A DNA stretch of 64,000 bases from Saururus chinensis (GCA_035235625.1 CP141148.1:8427001-8491000); one strand, 5' to 3'; counted from the stretch's first letter, positions 42,632 through 56,037 are shown. The notes: generated by a model from the letters alone, not told the origin. A program made the numbers and translations.

Positions 42632-45600
42632 TATCAACATCCATTAATTATTAGGAAATTATAAGGCTACCAGTGATGCTTAAACCATTTACCCTCAAAC
42701 AAGTATTTAGAGAGGACAATAGCCTAGAGAGGACAATAGCCTAGCGCTAACTCTGTCCCTGTCCATGGCAGTTGTTACTGGATTGGACATCTTCCTTCTT
42801 TTTTGTCCAATGTGGTAAAGGACTATTATGGTTACTTTTGGAGCTATGTAAATTTTTTTTCCTTTAAAAAGAACCACCCATCCTTCTACTGTTTTACACA
42901 TTAAAAAGGGCAAATGTTTTGACTTTGAAAAAGGTCTTAACTCCTGAAGTACTTAATCAATATAGAGATCCAAGAAAATAAAATAAAATACTCTATCCAC
43001 ATCAAATTAATAGTTTCATTTAGATAAAAAATTTGATTAATATTAATAACTTTATTTAATTTAATTTAAGTGATTAAGTACTTAAAAAATAGTATTATAA
43101 ATTAATTTTCCTTTTTTTTATATGTAAGTTTTATTATTTAATGAAAAATATTATTATTTTTAAAGAAAAGGTTTAAATGCACCCGAGCTCATATGTGTTT
43201 ACTTGAACTAGAGCACATTACTCCGAGTATAAATACCCTCCGTCGGATATAAATCCAATACCTCACAGCTTAAGGACTCATGCAGTCTCAGCTTGGACGC
43301 GTCTAAATAAGATTTTTTATTTAAATATAACCATTAATGCATAGGTGCCACTTTTAATCATTACTATAAATTACCTAACCACGCACCGACTACATGGACC
43401 CACAATTAAGGCAAGGAAATCAACGGGTGGGTGCCGCCGGGGATGATATCCGTAAAAGACGGGGCGGGGCCCAATTGAAATGTAAGTACCGGTTGTGGTC
43501 CCCACCCAACGCAGTCATTTGACTCTTTACAATTTTGACCCCCCGCCGTCAAATAGAATTAATTAACTCATGTTTTCGCTAACGCCGTGATTATCGCAGT
43601 CTTCGACACGTGCGAGTCGCGACGCCGCGGAGGACAGGCTGTCCGCCAATGCCGGCGGGTCGCGTTGCGTGCCACTGCGCTGATCCTGGGGGTGCTAACG
43701 TGAGTGGAAGCATCAATACTGCCAGGACCTGAAACTTCGGGCTTCAGGCATCGAAGGGTGCCAAATTGGTGTGATGATGCCTGAGACTAACAAAAGTTTT
43801 CTTGGGCATATGAAATGTTGCGTTAAAGTGAGGGCGGCCGCCTCGGGATTAGGGAACGATTAAACGCGTTTTGGAAATTAATTAATTAATTATTTAGTCC
43901 ATGAAAGACTTTAAGCGAAGCCCGCCCGCGCTTTTGGCTCGGACTGGAGGCGCCCCATTATCGAAATGCGCGTTTAAAAGCAGGCCCGGGGTCAGTAGCT
44001 GGTGGTTCGGCGTACTGCATGATTCAATACTCCCCCACATCCACCCACTAAATTAAGCACCAACCCACTCATTGAGGGGGCCCGCGTTATGTGCCATGTT
44101 CACACGTGTGCCACTCCAATCACGCTTTCTTACTTTTAGGATCCCGTTTATACGCACCCCATTGAGCGTGCCCTAGATGCTTTCGATTACATGGTTCTTA
44201 TTACTCGTGGGGTAGATGATACATGTACACCATTGGGTCTCTATTAATATGGACGTGTGTACGATCTAACACATGTTAATTTTTTATTATTTATTTTAGG
44301 ATAAAAGTAATAATGTGCTTCAATGTATTTTTTGAGTATGCATTAAGCACACAGAGCACTTTTTGAATCAAGATATGAGAACATTCATGATCTAGGATAA
44401 CCTACTTTCCCTTTGAATTCTGAGCATTATGCGATCAAGATTATATGATCCCAACATGCTACGTACAAGCTAATGAGACCTTATATTTATATGTTATATT
44501 ATAATTATTATTTTACTATGGTAAAAGTGAATTAGGTTAACTTAAACTTTTGGTAGAATGGGGTTTTATAGTAGAATTAGTAAGTACAATTATGCATAGT
44601 AGTGTAGATAAAATGGGAGAATTTCATCTTAGAGGAGGAGTATGCCACCTCCTGTTTTAGCCAGTCCACCCCAACAATCCCCCCTAGATATACATAGACG
44701 GTGGATATCCATGGACCGTGTTAAGCGTATGCTTCTTCAAAGAGGGGGTGGAGACTCCTCATCCTTTTATAATACATGACTAAGGTGAATAGAGAGTAGA
44801 TATTAAGGATCGTGAAATTTTCAAACAACAAAGATTATAGCAGTAAAGTCACATTTCTTTTTCTATGGTATGATATCCAAAAAGGCAACTCCTTAGATAA
44901 AATAAAGGAAAAAAATAGAGCAATTTTAGGATTAAGGCGTTGCATGAAATGTGCATGAACTGCATTGTTTCTTGCATTATGAAAAACTCCAAGCACAGAA
45001 TCTACAAGTATTCCTACACGCCCATGACATGGTTTTTTCTACTAGGGTTCAGGTTGTCTTATTGCAACCCATGTCAAGAGTGTGTGACAATGATATGAGC
45101 TTTTTTAGGTAGGGCTTAGCTTCTTTTCTTATCTTGAAAAAGCTTAAGCTAACTAGCCATAAATGGAAATTCATGATATATTCCTTTCTTACATATTTCA
45201 AGCTAATTAAGTATAATCATAATTAAGTAATGTTTTTTCTCAATTATTTGAGATCGGTAATATGGATGTTACGCTTCCATTCTAAAGTAATTATGCTCGC
45301 ATGTGTGCATATTTCAAGCTAATTACCACTTTTTTTTGTGATGACAAAGTGCCAACCAACTTGTAAAGTTAAACCCTTTTCTGTATTCTTGATCAAATTC
45401 CTTCTATGCCATTGCATTTAGAAATATAGATCAGTTAGTTGAGTTTCTTGTCCCATTGCACATACAGTTGGCCTGGCAGGGTATCCGGAGCAATGTGTGC
45501 GTCTCATGGCATGGGCTCCTGCTTATCTTAATCTATTTAATTAATAATCTATTTGGCACATGCGGCACATAACCCTTGGTTGTAAAGGATATCTCACTTG

Positions 45601-47701
45601 GGACTGTTTCAGCCCTCGGATCATATGTGCCTAAGCCGGCACTGTTCAGAGTCCAGACATGAGGGTGGTGGTTAGGGCAGAAGTTGCCGGCCTGCTTCTC
45701 TAGTCTCTTTTATTCTTGTAGTTATGTATTTAATTAATTAATGGAACAGAAGATAAAACATCTAACTAATCATATTTATATGCACCAGTTACCAAAAAAC
45801 TATTTATGTAAAATATATAAGTCAAATTTTTTATTTTTTAATAACCAAATTGGTGGACAAGGACCCATGTCTGTATAACCTAAGTCTTGAGAAAATACTA
45901 TATAATAATGTGATAATAACACTTGATATATGAATTAATTGATAAAAAAATATTATTAACAAACGACTGATATAAATTAATGTATGGTTCTTAATGATGA
46001 AGTTTGCACGTTATTTGGACATTTCAAAAAACTTGTGTGAAGGGTGACTAACAGTCTCATTAACAACTAGAAAAATAATCAAAGTTCCTGATTGAATGAA
46101 CTGAAAATAATAGTTCTAATTAGTTTCCTTACAAAAGATATTGACATGGCACATGGCTTTCTATCCTTAATTACCATGATAATCAAAGTATGTGGTTGAC
46201 ATGACGCTTCTAATTATGCTGCTTTAGGGCATCCAATATCGATTCTATTGACCATCTCAGCATGATGTGCAGATTGTCTTAGTTTTGGTAATTAAATGAA
46301 CATCAAGTGTTAAACATATGCTAATAATTTCAATATTGACAAGTGTAAACATGTGGGGCCAACCATAGGCAAAAGAAATTATGAAGCTTTGCATGATTAG
46401 GGTATCTGATGATTCATCAATTAAGTAATTATGGCCATATATTTAATTTATGACACAATCAGCAAAAGACTAATTACAAGATTAAAAGGGAAGACAGAGC
46501 TTAAGTGTAAAAAAGACTGGAGTGATCTGTCCACTTGACTGTAAGATTCTTCCTTAGGGCCTTCCTTCCAATTGGGTCTTCCTCGTTGCTATTATTTATT
46601 AATGAATGCTACATAAGGTTCATGGGGATATTTTGGATGGTGCCACTTCCTACATGGTGGGCCTCAGCTCAATGGCAGCTCACATGTGGTGTGTGTTACT
46701 GGGGGGCCTCAAGATCCTAGGAAAAAAAATATTGGTTTTGGATTTTTTTCATCAAATCATGCAATGGTCCAAAATGCTCCACACCCATGGGCTGTGAAGT
46801 GTTTGTTGGGAACATTGATTTCATTGTGTCCACCTCTTGTGAATTATTGGCCTCATGTGACTAAATCAAGGGTCGGGATCTCTTGGCATTGTTGGTTGGG
46901 GGATTTAGGGTTTTGGCCAGGCATTTGACAAACAGATAGAACATTCAGCACCATTGATGTCCAGGACCAAATCTACAACCCCCCATGTTATTGTTAGTGG
47001 TGGTCACATCTGTATGCCTCACGTGGATACATTGCTACATGCCAATGTCCACCGCATGATATGAATTTTTTATACGAAAATCAACCAACTTAATTAGTTT
47101 TGTCATGCATGGTATTTTGGTTTCTAATATTTTATGTACAGTTTTATAAAGAAGAAAAGATAATTTTATGTACAACTCACTCTTTCTACCAACTTTCGTT
47201 TAAGTTTGTTCTGAAGATTTCTTGCCACCAACTATTTGTATTTGCAGCAATTGTTGATGCCATGTGCTCAGTGTCTTGATCCAGTCAGAGGAAGTGAGAA
47301 TTGGACACAGATGGAATACAGTATATTATCTGATTTACTAAATATTATTATCACGTAAAGAAGCTCCAGCAAGGGATGCTTGTAAAGCAATCCAGGAATA
47401 CTAGGCTTTAAATTGACATGGGTAAAGAACATGAAGTATAAGCACAGAAATCATCGACTCATGGTCAAAGAGCTCGATATTTAACAGATCAAAACAACAG
47501 AAAGCAGTTAGCAAAAGGAAAAAATGTTCCAACTGGGTATCACTCACATTAAAAACTGTTATTGACGTTTCCCTGAAAGTACAAAGGGATGACTTCTGGA
47601 AGAAAAGTACAAAAGATGACAAATATAACACACTACAATGTATTCAATGAAAGAATTGAATGAACATGGAAAGGATGAGTCATGATTACGAAGTAAAATG
47701 T
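42632..47701. other. Large intergenic region with one GC-rich island
   Basis: No supported gene. A partial Stowaway-like start (TACTCTATCCACATCAAATT) lies at 42990. The stretch 43430-44030 is GC-rich and holds many CG dinucleotides, a CACGTG box near 43606 and a TTGAC W-box, but no long open frame. It could be a promoter island or a decayed gene end. Elsewhere the sequence is AT-rich. The frames at 46535-46928 have no recognisable domain. Confidence 0.45.
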
Positions 47702-50700
47702 TTAGATCTGGCTCTTTGTGCAGCTCTTTGGTACATGGATTTCGTGAAAAACAGGCTCCTTGGGAATAGTTGGGGGCCTTTTCCCTCTTGATACAGATCT
47801 AGTAGCGGTAGCAGCTTCTGTATCTTTAGGAACTGAATTGCTGGAAGGGGCGGCCACCTTAAGACCACCGGGCTTAACAGCATTGCTTTGCGTTTGTTGA
47901 GAGGGTTTCTTTTTTCCTTCCATCTGAATTGTAAGAGTATTCTACTCCATTAGAACAAATCAGGATCTTAACAACCCCAACAAAGAAATAAACCCAACAT
48001 TTACCTTCATTCTCTGAAGAGCTCTGATCTCTGCCTTAGGCTCTTTACTTCCAGCTGACTTCGGGTAGGTTGATCCCACTCGCAACTGTAATTGTCTCTA
48101 GAGTTAGCACCAAAATTTGTCAGAATAAATTCAATTAAACTTTGCCTATCTGTTTGTTTGTTGAAATTTTCTTATGTATTTGGCCGGCCTTGAATGAGCC
48201 ATTGGCAGATGGCCCAGGAGAAGTTGCTGTAGTGTTTGAAAATCAATAAAACAGGATCCATGACAAAAATGCAAAACTAACCTCATCATTTGGATATCCT
48301 TTGTTAATTTTAGAGTGTGGTGCATTATCAGAAGGACCAAGTGATTGATGCAGTCTTCTCCTCTCCTCCAAGTTTGCCTCCTTTAGGATGCTTCTTTCCT
48401 GATGAAGTCATTATCTGATATTAAATTCCCTGTTCTAACACGTACATTTCAATTAAAAACCAGCTTTCCCTTGTTCCCTTGTTAAGAAGCTTACATCTGT
48501 TCTTAGTCTGAATGGCTTTGGATTTGTTGGTTTTGTTTTTTTAAGCCTTCCTCCTTGGTTGGAAGCAACCGTTCCCTCCTTCAGTGGTTTTTTGCTTCTT
48601 TCAGAGTTGAAGTTTATATTTCTGGTGTCAAAGTCCAATGCAAAAAAAAAATAAAAGTGTGAATCTTCCAGAGCATTAATAGTGTAAAGATTTGATACTA
48701 ATAGGAATTTACCTGTTGCATTCAGAGGCTGAAGCGTTTTCTTTGTCAGCAATCTCTACGGTCTCAGTCTCAAGAACCTGTCTATTTGTTTGACATGCCA
48801 CACTCTTTACCTCTTCAATCACTACGTGGGAATCCAAGGACTCCATGTTTTCTCTCGTCAAGAGCGGCTTGTCATCCTTTGTTGCATTTGTGAGTCCTGA
48901 AGAAGAGTCAGTATATGTACCTTCTACATGTGAACTTACCATATTCTTACTGTCCTCTACTACTTTCACTACAGGAACTAATTCTTCTTCTACAGATTTC
49001 TCATCAGTTCCTGAACGTGTAATCTCCTTCGGAGACGTTTCCTCTATGGCTGGAAGGCGTTCTTCTCCCCTGGCATCTTTAACATTAGCACTCCTGCCAG
49101 ATCTCTTCTCATCAACATCCGCCTTCCTATCATTGTTTACTTCACTTTTGGGGCCAGATGCAGTGACATCAGTTTTCTTCAAATTTCCTTTCCCAGACAT
49201 CTTGTTTTTAATCAAAAGGCCTTTTTGAGCATCAAAATCTTTGGGGACAGTTGAATTATTCCCCTGGTTGCTCGTTCCTGATCCCTTCTCTTCAACATCC
49301 ACTTTCCTATCATTGTTTACTTCGCTTTTGGGGCCAGACGTAGTGGCATCACATTTCTTCAAATTTCCTTTCCCAGCCATCTTGTTTTTAACCAAAAGGC
49401 CTTTTTGAGCATCAAAATCTTTGGGGACGGTTGAATTATTGCACTGTTTGCTCGTTCCTGATCCTTTCTCTTCAACATCCACTTTCCTATCATTGTTTAC
49501 TTCACTTCTGGGGCCAGACGTAGTGGCATCACATTTCTTCAAATTTCCTTTCCCAGCCACCTTCTTTTTAATTAAACGGCATTTCTTTCCACCAGAATCT
49601 TCGGGGACGGTTGAATTCTTGGCTTGCTTGCTCTTCACATTGCAATCTTTTGAAAGAGGCTTCGGCTGTTTATAAGTGGAGGCATATCTAGATGGCACAC
49701 ACTTTGTCTGCCTTCTAATTTTGAGCTTCTTCTTGTCATTACAGATATCTGATGTAGATATATTTCTAGATTCGAGCTTCTCTTCTTTCACAGGAGAAGT
49801 AAAAACAAGAGCCTTCACAACTTCTCTGTTCTTTGGCATCAAAGTCATGGCTTTTGGATTACGAACACTTCGAAAAAGTTCTATGTTCTGTGCCTGTCCT
49901 TTATTCCTTGGAGTAGTTAGTGACCTTCCAATAGTAGAAGATGGCTTCAACTTCCCATTAGCTGAAGTTGACTTGAACTTGGATGAAATATGAGTAACTT
50001 TAACTTTTGCTACCCCATGATTATGGGAGATTGAAGACATGACAGGCAACCTGGGTACTCTAGATGATTTTGGTGGGGCAGATAGTGGGCATTTGGGAAT
50101 TCCACTGGTAGTTACATTACTTCTGTTAGTCAATAGACCAGAAATTAAAAGAGAACATAAATTAAAACCTTATAACAGAAGACATACGTTGCAATATGCT
50201 TGCTCAAGGCCCTTCCCAGCTTCACATTGGGGCTTCTTGCTGCCATTACCTACAAAGTTAGGACCGTCATGACTGAGACTGCGTGAATTGGGATGAAATT
50301 AACACAAAAAAAGAAGCTCTGAAGCACATCAACATACCCGAAGCACAAAATTTTTGTATATAGTGTCAGGATCCATACCTTCCTCGTGCTTTTGGTCGCA
50401 CCCTGAGAACAAAAAATACTCATGACCTCCCATATTCAATTTAGACATAATTTATCTAATCAAATTCATCTAGATATTTAAAAGAATCAAGAATTTTTTT
50501 ATAAAGCACAATTAATCAAGCATATCAGCAGGATGACAGAAGAATGCAGAAAAAAACTTGTCACTTTAAAGGAATCAGCAACTTAATATTCGTGAGGGGT
50601 CAGACAAAACATTAAAAACATGCTGAGAACAACAGATCTATATTGATTGGCCTTTTCCTTAATCGAAATATTTTAGTTAAGACATAATCCTCACTCCTAA

Positions 50701-51201
50701 TCAATCAGAGACGAAGACAAAGACATGAAACTAAACCCAAGAAAGCCAAGGTCTAAATATTTCCAGTCAAAGCAGAAGCAGAACTACAATACAGAAAAAC
50801 GACCCGAAGCTGCTAACAAGAAGAATACCAAGTAACAACGCGGGGAATGTCATGCCTGCCAACAAGAAAAAAAAACATAGAACAGAAGGGGAAGGAGATC
50901 GATTACTAAAACATATATTCATACCAAGAAATAGACATCAATCCAAGTTGCCAACAGTTCTCTTCAAAGCAGAGTCAGTCACAGAACAAAAAAAAAATCC
51001 ACTCAAACAAATTAACCTGTGACTGATAACTCGGAATGGGTACCCACCAACGCGCAAGCAGAACCAGGCACGATCATCGGGAAGGGGCTGGCTGGGGAGG
51101 GTGAAGTCCACGAACTTTGGCGCTTCAATCTTCTCATAGAATTCATCGTCGCCCTCCCCGTGGCCACTCTCCGACGTCGAACCCAACAGAAGATCCTCCA
51201 T
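47702..51201 (-). CDS. Plant protein of unknown function with 60-residue repeats and a KEN motif
   Basis: Eight minus-strand exons: 51048-51201, 50338-50402, 50188-50249, 48713-50122, 48495-48621, 48282-48398, 48005-48085, 47702-47923. All are GT-AG and all phases fit, giving 745 residues. The N-terminus (YEKIEAPKFVDF at 22-33, LPDDRAWFCLRVGCDQKHEE at 40-59, then MDPDTIYKNFVLRVMAARSP) resembles a plant-specific family I recall, but I cannot name its function. Residues 263-442 are three tandem 60-residue repeats rich in Lys, Asn and Ser (NSTVPKDFDAQKGLL.. GKGNLKK.. EVNNDRKVDVEEK). KEN occurs at about 554-556 in IADKENASASE, a possible APC/C degron. The rest is basic and low in hydrophobic residues, with no membrane span or signal peptide. 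The Met at 51201 is the first in frame. Confidence 0.88.
49078..49617 (-). repeat. Three tandem 180-bp units inside the large exon
   Basis: Each unit encodes 60 residues. The DNA copies are very similar (for example CATCAAAATCTTTGGGGAC and CCTATCATTGTTTACTTC recur exactly), the oldest-looking unit being the first in protein order. The unit length is a multiple of three, so expansion keeps the reading frame. Confidence 0.93.
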
Positions 51202-52682
51202 TTTTCGTCAGGCCCAGATGGAAAATTCACAGTTTGAGAGAGAAAGTGAGTGTCTGAGGTAGAAAGAGAGAGAGATATGGAAGTGGTGTTGAGGAAGAAG
51301 ACCTGAAAGGAAGAATGTGGCTTTAATGTTGGGAGCTTTCAGGTTTGAATAGGAACTAGCCGTTGGAGCGGCGCTTCGGACAAGGGGGGATAACGGAAGT
51401 AACGGAATCTGTCTTCAACGTTCTCGGCCTAACGGGAACTGTCGTATGGGGACAATGTCCGGGAGTTGGGCCGGGTTAGTGGTTTTAATTAACAAATTAG
51501 AGCCGAACCGCTTTTTCTTTCTTATTAAACAGACAGTGTCATTGGGTCCGAATCCGGGACAAGAATTTACATTGAGAGATGTAAACAGGCAGGGGTGCCC
51601 AAGTGGAAATCAAGGCCCGTGAAGAAATCCTATTCGAAAATACCATATTTCTAAGGCCCAATTCGAATAGATCCATTTTGCCTGTGTTTTCTGCTTGGTC
51701 AAAATTTAAATTTAGGTCATGGAAGCCAAATTTAGGCCATGAAAGCATGTATTAGAAGTTAAGAGGGTTTTGAAAATTGTCACTTCTCATACACTCCTCT
51801 TGAGAAGGCGTTTTGGTTAGAGCAGTATTTAGTCCAACTTAATACTCTATCATGTAACGCCTATAAAAGACATAATTTTGTAAACCATTAACAATTAATT
51901 AAGAATTAAGAAATAATTTTTGACACTATCCATTTGGTGGTAATTCCGGCAGCAACCCAACTCTGGTGGTGATTCTAGCAAAGTTTTTCTAGGTGGTGAT
52001 CTCGGCGAGGTGACTTAGTGATGATTCCAAATCTTCTACTTCTATTCTAATACTGAATATCTTCAAGGGCTACAACTATGTCATTCTCTGATTTCCTTCA
52101 CTTCCAACATCCTTCCATCCACTTCTCATCGGTCTAGCACTACTCATCCATCGTGGCAAAATCCATCTACCACCACCATCGTTGGTCGTCCTCCCCGTTG
52201 GTTGTTGCTGTCGGTTCGCCGGTCCACCTTCAAGTTCCGTCGCGCCACCATCCACCAATTTCCATTGCTATAGACCCCTTGTTGCCACCTTATGTTGTCA
52301 GGTCTTGGTTTTGGAGCTTTGCTTTGCTAGAGCTCGAAGCTCTCCTTCTGTCATTCCATATAAAGCAAAAGCAAAAGTATACATTAACTTTGTAAGATCT
52401 TTTAGTATTTTTTGATTAATTATTATAAAGTTTTACTATTTTTAGTGTATTTTAATTTTATGCAATGGTTTGGTTTAATTATATTTCTTTTTTAGTTTAA
52501 TTTAATTTTTAGTTAGAAAATGCTAGTATCTAGCATAATTCACTAATTATTGTTATTTGTCATTTAATTCCTTTTATTAAAGAAATGGACCCTACCCTAG
52601 GACCCATGACAATCTTGGGCAATGTACTAACTTCTTGGGTTATTCACCCTCACTTAATATTTTAAATAGGCTTAGGCTTTGT
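51202..52682. other. Upstream region of the unknown gene and intergenic DNA
   Basis: 51202-51300 is probably its 5' leader (GAGAGAGAAAGTGAGTG-type purine-rich text on the plus strand). Beyond that are GGTGGTGATT-type short repeats near 51940-52030 and AT-rich sequence. No gene recognised. Confidence 0.45.
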
Positions 52683-54480
52683 TGTCATGCCTTACCACAC
52701 CCTCTTGACCTGAACCCAGTCTAAGCGGGTGAGACACAGTCCGACAAAGCAGAAGACTACTTCAAAAGGGTTCTTATCAAAATACACAACACATGCCCTT
52801 TGTGTAAAAGCAAATAACGGAAGGAAAATAGATAAATGTTAAGTCTCACTTAGTTCATCATCACACCCATAACAATACATAAAGCAAATAGTCATATGCT
52901 CTAAGACTACATCAAGTCCAAAGCCAGTACAGCCACAAATCTAATCCCTTACAAGGCTATCAAAAATATGAAACAAAGTTAAGTCTAACATCAACATATC
53001 ACATGACATAAGTCTAAAACAACCCAAACATCTAGCCCCCTCTCACAACGCATATCTATCCTTAAGCTCAAAATATAATCTATTTGGAGTATCTGCACGA
53101 CACAATATACAACCACAAAATAAAACCACAAAATAATAAAGAAGGGTAAGCTTAGCTCAATAAGGGTTTTAAAATGAAACATAAACTCATGATAATACCA
53201 CATACATTCTTTTTATATAAATCAATTTAAATTTGTATTACATATCCATTTTCTATACTTGTGCATCATGAGTTAAATCACATTATGTATTCACATTTAC
53301 ACTACTTGTGCATCATATGTTCATTCATAATTCATAACATACAAGCACAACCTGTGCATTTATTTAAGTTTTATAGTTCATTCACATCTTGCATAAATCA
53401 AGTATTAACATTCACATTTACCCTACATATTTAAGTGTATCAAACTACATTCCATCCTGCATATTCAAGTGTAATCGTTCTATTTGCATTCTGTGTAGAC
53501 ATAAATATCATTGTCCCTATACAAATTGTGTCAATGAGCATTATAATTCATATACATGCATAAATAATCCGGTGAATGTCTTACAATAAAGAAAATAATC
53601 CTACTTATCCTAACCGAAGCACAAGCAAACCTGCTCACCCTGCAAATCCTAAAAGGAAGTCTGAATTCCTGAAAAGGAAAATTAGAGTAGTTTGGGTAAA
53701 TCTCTAATGATGAAATCACCCCCTTGTAAGCTGGTATACATGGACAAATTAACCTAGATTCTTAATTCTAGAAAGACTCATCAATTTAACTCATTATAAC
53801 ATTCTGCTCTTCTAACATAGGGAGGAAACCCGTCCTCAAAGGAAAGTAAAACCCCATTATTTTGGACTTAAAACTAATTCGATATACCTTTGATGCGGCT
53901 AATCCAAAAAATTACAATATTCAATTAATTAATCATAGTCAAACACGAGTAATCTTTGTGTACAAGTTATTTTTATGATCCATTTGTGACAAATAAATTA
54001 CGACATTCAATTGATTAATCACGGTTAATGGATGTAAGTATAGGTAAGCATACCATAATCAGTCTTAAATGTATGGAACATGATTCATTTGTGACAAATA
54101 AAATCATATAAGCATGGGTAAGAGATACATTCAAAGCCATGTACCTAATTGAGCTAAAAAAAATTAAAACATGACTAATTTGTAATTAAATTGGCATGTG
54201 CAAACATTCATACTCATGATTATAAGCTATTGGAGTCATGAAGTAAAGAAAAAGAAATAACCAAAATGCAGATTTAAATTAAGTAGACATCGTACTAAAC
54301 TTAAACATGCAAAGTCATCTTTATACTTAGACTAAAACACATTTAAAGAAGTTTCATATATAATTAAGGTGACATGTATAAGTATTCTTAGCTTATTATG
54401 GTCATAATTAACTTAAATTATGAGAATGAATGAAGGAATGATAAAAATGCACCTAAAAACAACTATACCTGAAATAATGT
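52683..54480 (-). mobile_element. LTR-like element E, right end uncertain
   Basis: Its left end TGTCATGCCTTACC and the following TTGACCTGAACCCAGTCTAA resemble the left end of element D at 56358 (TGTCACGCCCCGGC and TCGACCTGAGCCGAACCCGG). Later blocks also agree, such as the ATGACATAA.TC.AAAACAA segment and the CTCAATAAGGGTTTTAAAAT segment. I could not find a matching right end or target duplication, so the extent is a guess. Confidence 0.45.
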
Positions 54481-55021
54481 TTAGCCATTCTTTAAGATCT
54501 CTAATTTTATTTGATTTAATTTTATTTTTAATTATGTGAATTTTTGTAGTTTTGCTTGTTTGCTGTTTTAATTTGATTTTGGGGTTGTAAGCCCCAGCGC
54601 GGCTTGCCTAGGCTGACTTAGCCATAGAGCAGTTTAGGGTAGGTGCTGCCTTGGGGAGTTACACACAAGCACACTACAACAACAAAAGGAGTGTGTCAAG
54701 GAGGACATCTCATGCGGGAGATGGTAGTAGCCTCATGCACATGCGGTGCAGAAGGCAGTAAGTTACGGGCATGTTGGAGCATGACCATGTCTCAGCATGC
54801 TGAATGACATAAGAGTGACGTGCCAAGGCTGACAATTGCATAATCGACCAGCACGATCCCAACTAAGAACTGAGTGCATCATGGCGATGAATATGGAAGT
54901 AGTAGCTGATGGTTGCTAAAGTGGTTGCTGCACACTTTTAGGCATAACTTTAAAACAGTTATATGCGGTTATCGATGGTTACGTATGAACTAGTGGGCTA
55001 AGTCACGGGGGTCATGTTGTA

Positions 55022-55066
55022 ACCCTTTTATACTTCCTTGGCTACGGCCAACAAGTATAAAAGGGT
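55022..55066 (+). promoter_or_regulatory. Perfect 14-bp hairpin containing a TATA-box-like sequence
   Basis: ACCCTTTTATACTT and its exact reverse complement AAGTATAAAAGGGT flank a second stem, TTGGC / GCCAA, around TACG. The right arm is a good TATA box (TATAAAAGG). It may be the promoter of a decayed retroelement LTR or of the neighbouring relic. No transcript evidence can be drawn from sequence alone. Confidence 0.6.
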
Positions 55067-55235
55067 AGGGAAAACAATGTAAGCTTGCATAAAAGTAAGT
55101 GGATTTAGGTTTTGACACTAAGATTCAAACCAAATGCTTGTACGACATCTGCGAAAAGATTATTTTAAAAAGGATTATTTTAGACTGGGTCTTTTCCCCT
55201 TTACTTCTGTTGTTCTTGTGGTGTGAAGTCTTTGA

Positions 55236-56037
55236 TTGACCGAAGGTGATTGATCCCCCTCCTGTAGAGACCAAGGACCACATTGTGTGTGTCAAAATGC
55301 TTACAGCTCCCATCAATCCTTCTGATATCAACAGGATAGAAGGTCATAACTATGACATCTATATTACATTGTGTTTTTTCTGTCATTTATAACTTGGCTT
55401 TCTTTGCCCGTGATCTCTTTGGAGGCTAGATATTTGGATAGGTTTAGATTGGAGCACTTGTTGTATGACACCATTTGTGACTTTAAACCTTATGCAATCA
55501 CAGGTGTGTATCTTGTAAGGCTGCAAGTGCCTGTAGTAGCAGGATATGAAGGGGTTAGGGAAGTTTATGCTCTAGGGCCTCAATGAGAGATCTTTCAGTC
55601 GGTGACAATCACCCCCATCTTTTGGTATTCCAGTGTATGCTTCATATTTTATAAAATTGATGTTCTTTCTGCGTCAATTTTTTCAACAATAAATCATCTT
55701 CCATTGGTTCATGGCAAACTTTCATTGTGAAAGAGAAGAGTGTCTGGCACAAAATCAATGAAAACATTCCTATGGAGAATGCTGCCTCGGTGACTGTAAA
55801 TCCCTCGACTGCTTTGCATATGATGGAAGACTATATTGAGCTCAAGGCTGGTAAATGGGCTGGCATTATTAATGTTTTCTCGAAAAAAGTTTCTTATTTT
55901 GAAATTTGCTGATCATTTACTGGGATATGAGTAGGAGATTCAGTTGTGCAAAATGGTGCAACAAGCATCGCAGGCCAATGCATTATCCAACTGGCTCAAG
56001 TTAGGGGCATCAATAGTATAAATATTATTAGAGACAG
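55236..56037 (+). pseudogene. MECR: Mitochondrial enoyl reductase (MECR/ETR type), internal fragment
   Basis: MECR reduces trans-2-enoyl thioesters with NADPH in mitochondrial fatty acid synthesis (medium-chain dehydrogenase family). Four pieces follow the family order. About 55236-55342 reads PPPVETKDHIVCVKM and APINPSDINRIEG. From 55504 it reads GVYLVRLQVPVVAGYEGVRE then VYALGP. About 55705-55850 reads GSWQTFIVKEKSVWHKI and NPSTALHMMEDYIELKAG. 55935-56037 reads DSVVQNGATSIAGQCIIQLA then INIIRDR. GT-AG sites between pieces 1-2 and 3-4 are intact and in phase. After GPQ a TGA and a frame change (MRDLSVGD) break the protein, and the exon 2 to 3 link is unclear. The N-terminal targeting part and the C-terminal third are absent, and a stop lies just before PKVID. 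A relic, not a working gene. Confidence 0.82.

Noticed and set aside
45480-45560. Possible microRNA precursor
   Set aside because: Some words recall known plant microRNAs, but no long paired arm was found and no family matched.
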